Assembly: GCA_964528595.1 (NCBI GenBank)
Contig: CAZGTM010000074.1
Coordinates: 1 to 16,901, forward strand
DNA from: CAYFKJ01 sp964528595
Lineage (GTDB): Bacteria; Pseudomonadota; Alphaproteobacteria; UBA2966
Length of the DNA: 16,901 nt
Reading direction: 5' to 3'
Made by a program: the position numbers and the translations under genes. Positions within the stretch are counted from its first letter, which is position 1; every line of letters begins with the position of its first letter. Positions 15,381 through 16,901 of the stretch are shown here, one piece after another. Below the pieces are notes generated by a model, which did not search any database, was not told the DNA's origin, and was given only the letters and a program-made list of their open reading frames with translations.

Positions 15381-16613
15381 GTGTACCGGCACTTGAGGCG
15401 GCGTTCCGATATTGTCCGGACGCAGTTGATTCCGGCCGCCGCATCCACGACGCAGCCGGCGAAGGAACTGTTCAAAAATCTAACCCTGGCTTATTTCGAG
15501 GGTGACGTGGAGGCCGGCCAAATGGTCGGCGCTACCGATATCAAAAATGCCGGTGAGGGTAAAAAACCGTCCGCACACTACGACACGACGCTCGAAGACC
15601 TGGCGACATTGCGAAATCGGCGGGGCAACATTGCGGGGTTCGAACCCCTCCATCCGAGATACCTCCAAGGCGTCAGTGACCGTCTTTACAGTGCGATCGA
15701 TGCCGACCGGATGCGCCGGCGTAGCGGTGTCCTTGATCTTGAGTATCTCTCGCTTATCAACTTTTGCCTGCAACTGGGTCATCTCGCCAAGGACGGAACG
15801 GGACGAACGGGAGAGGACATGTTGGTGTGGCTGGCGGCTGAAGCCGGTCGGACGCTGACGTTTTCGCAGACGGGCTATCGTGGCGCGTTGGAAGGGCCCG
15901 GATATCCGCTTGTTTACCGCCTGGCCGCCGAGAAGATCTTGTTTTCGGAGTTCATCGGCAATTTCTTCAAGTACCTGGGTTTGCCCGTGCCCCAGCCCAT
16001 TCCATTGGTCATTACCGATGTACTTGAGGTGCTGAACCGGATCGGTTCTTTGGGCAGCAATCATCGGCAGGGCTGGCCGGATGGGCTGGGCCCGGCCATC
16101 TCACGCATTTACCAGACCGTGGCGCTCCCACCTGGCGAAGATGGGGAACTGTTTCAGGCGAACCAGCCCTATCGGTCGTACGCTGAATTCCTGGCCTGCG
16201 AAATGATCTACTTCACCCTATGTCTGGAGCAACCCATCGCTTATCTGCCGGCGTTGAAAGCTCGATATCCCGTCAGCCTGGCGTGTTGCCAATACGGCCT
16301 GGAACAAGCGCTCGAGCGCTCCTATCACCCGATCCCCGACGATATCGGAAGTCTAAGCGACGAAGCTGTCGCCCTCATCGAAGCCGTCAGGATGGGCTGG
16401 TCGGATCGCGGAAATTCAGGTTTGGAAGAGGCGGTGACCCGGGTTGAAGCAGCCGACAAAGTTGTTGGGCGTTTAGTTCGCGCCGAATATAAGGCTTGCC
16501 TGACGGAAGCCGAGCGGGCGGCGTTTCAGTTTGACATACCTCACGGCATGACGGGCGCCGAACTGGATGGTCAGATCGGCAGCATGGCGTCGAAGGTTCT
16601 GGGAGAAATCTAA
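15381..16613 (+). CDS. protein of unknown function with a degenerate Fic-like motif
   Basis: I do not recognise this 410-aa protein. Residues 134-145 read HLAKDGTGRTGE, close to the Fic motif HPFx(D/E)GNGRxxR: the histidine, acidic residue, both glycines and first arginine are kept, while Pro-Phe, Asn and the final Arg are changed. It sits after a hydrophobic helix (LINFCLQLG) and before another (MLVWLAAEAG), as in Fic folds. The rest is helical with no clear membrane segment. The start is uncertain: GTG 15381 is used because codon bias stays coding-like (G/C in about three quarters of third positions) from there on, but it has no good ribosome site. TTG 15426 and ATG 15522 are alternatives, the last preceded by GGAGG at 15509-15513. 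The frame also runs back to 15174 inside the VOC gene, which I discount. It lies 16 bp after VOC, likely the same transcript. Confidence 0.75.
   Translation: MYRHLRRRSDIVRTQLIPAAASTTQPAKELFKNLTLAYFEGDVEAGQMVGATDIKNAGEGKKPSAHYDTTLEDLATLRNRRGNIAGFEPLHPRYLQGVSDRLYSAIDADRMRRRSGVLDLEYLSLINFCLQLGHLAKDGTGRTGEDMLVWLAAEAGRTLTFSQTGYRGALEGPGYPLVYRLAAEKILFSEFIGNFFKYLGLPVPQPIPLVITDVLEVLNRIGSLGSNHRQGWPDGLGPAISRIYQTVALPPGEDGELFQANQPYRSYAEFLACEMIYFTLCLEQPIAYLPALKARYPVSLACCQYGLEQALERSYHPIPDDIGSLSDEAVALIEAVRMGWSDRGNSGLEEAVTRVEAADKVVGRLVRAEYKACLTEAERAAFQFDIPHGMTGAELDGQIGSMASKVLGEI
15509..15513 (+). promoter_or_regulatory. possible internal ribosome binding site for a shorter product
   Basis: GGAGG lies 8 bp before the in-frame ATG at 15522. 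If used, the protein would be 363 aa rather than 410 and would still include the Fic-like motif. The sequence upstream of it has the codon bias of coding DNA, so the longer form is preferred with limited certainty. Confidence 0.3.
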
Positions 16614-16901
16614 ACGGACGGTTGTGTGTTGCCATACCAACAGTGGAATGACCTGCGGGAAAAATTGCGAAAACCCTCATTCGGGTAGCATGAAGGGCCA
16701 AAATAAAGATAATATTCCTACTCAGACCTCAGTTCGGTAGTCATTGGTTGGTGTGTTATTGAGATCCGCAACAGCGTGGTGAAATAGGTGCCGGAGGGGG
16801 CGTCGGTGTCGTGAGGCGGCGATGTACATTGGAAAAGTTGCTGAACCTACCGTGCCTATCCGGTTGACGCAGACACCCGCTACATCTAGTATCTGTCCAT
16901 T
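16614..16901. other. 288-bp stretch to window end without a convincing gene
   Basis: Composition falls to moderate AT content, especially 16660-16760, and no frame shows sustained coding bias. A 5-bp inverted repeat, TGTTG (16627-16631) and CAACA (16638-16642), follows the preceding gene but has no T-run, so no terminator is claimed. An open frame from ATG 16822 runs off the window end. The stretch is probably intergenic, perhaps with the start of the next gene at its right edge. Confidence 0.5.

Noticed and set aside
16627..16642. Small inverted repeat after the last gene as a terminator
   Set aside because: The stem is 5 bp and no T-run follows.
16822..16901. Open frame from ATG 16822 to the window end, starting MYIGKVAEPT, which resembles the first residues of MerR-type regulators
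   Set aside because: Only about 26 residues are visible, the similarity stops after the first eight or so, and no clear ribosome site fits; too little to call a gene.

Overview
The window reads as a GC-rich alphaproteobacterial chromosome, probably Rhodospirillales-like. This rests on three things: a short (439 aa) prolyl-tRNA synthetase lacking the large editing insertion, a proS-lolC-lolD gene order common in Alphaproteobacteria, and strong GC bias at third codon positions with several GTG/TTG starts. No tRNA, rRNA, CRISPR array, insertion sequence or integrase is visible. No gap between genes exceeds 300 bases.

Region 1 (1-3782, + strand) is housekeeping: a small secreted protein of unknown function, proS, then a LolC/E-type permease and the LolD ATPase, tightly packed (5-bp gap, then 8-bp overlap). 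They charge tRNA-Pro and send lipoproteins towards the outer membrane. Region 2 (3779-5038, - strand) is an MFS exporter-like gene converging on lolD; the two genes share a palindromic CTAG as their stop codons.

Region 3 (5039-12337) looks like a methylated-amine (betaine-type) catabolic operon. An AT-rich divergent control region with dyad and repeated AAATAT elements precedes an XRE-cupin regulator with a TTG start. It is followed by two tandem, divergent FAD-dependent dehydrogenases of the dimethylglycine/sarcosine dehydrogenase type (each with a covalent-FAD TWHAAG motif and a C-terminal aminomethyltransferase domain), then an MttB-superfamily methyltransferase that needs no pyrrolysine. 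A plausible logic is that the MttB homologue removes the first methyl group from a quaternary amine and the flavoproteins remove the next ones onto tetrahydrofolate. The substrate cannot be read from the sequence, and no corrinoid protein or its reactivase is in the window.

Region 4 (12338-16613) begins with a 280-bp AT-rich gap and continues with a solitary xanthine-dehydrogenase-family molybdenum subunit (no FeS or FAD partner in view), a small VOC-fold protein, and an unrecognised 410-aa protein carrying a degenerate Fic-like motif. Close spacing suggests one transcript. The last 288 bases hold no convincing gene.

The observations most worth a second look are the Fic-like motif in the unknown protein, the lone molybdenum subunit beside the methylamine genes, the Asp-to-Glu difference in the folate domain of the first flavoprotein, and a near-identical palindromic motif in the two AT-rich control regions.
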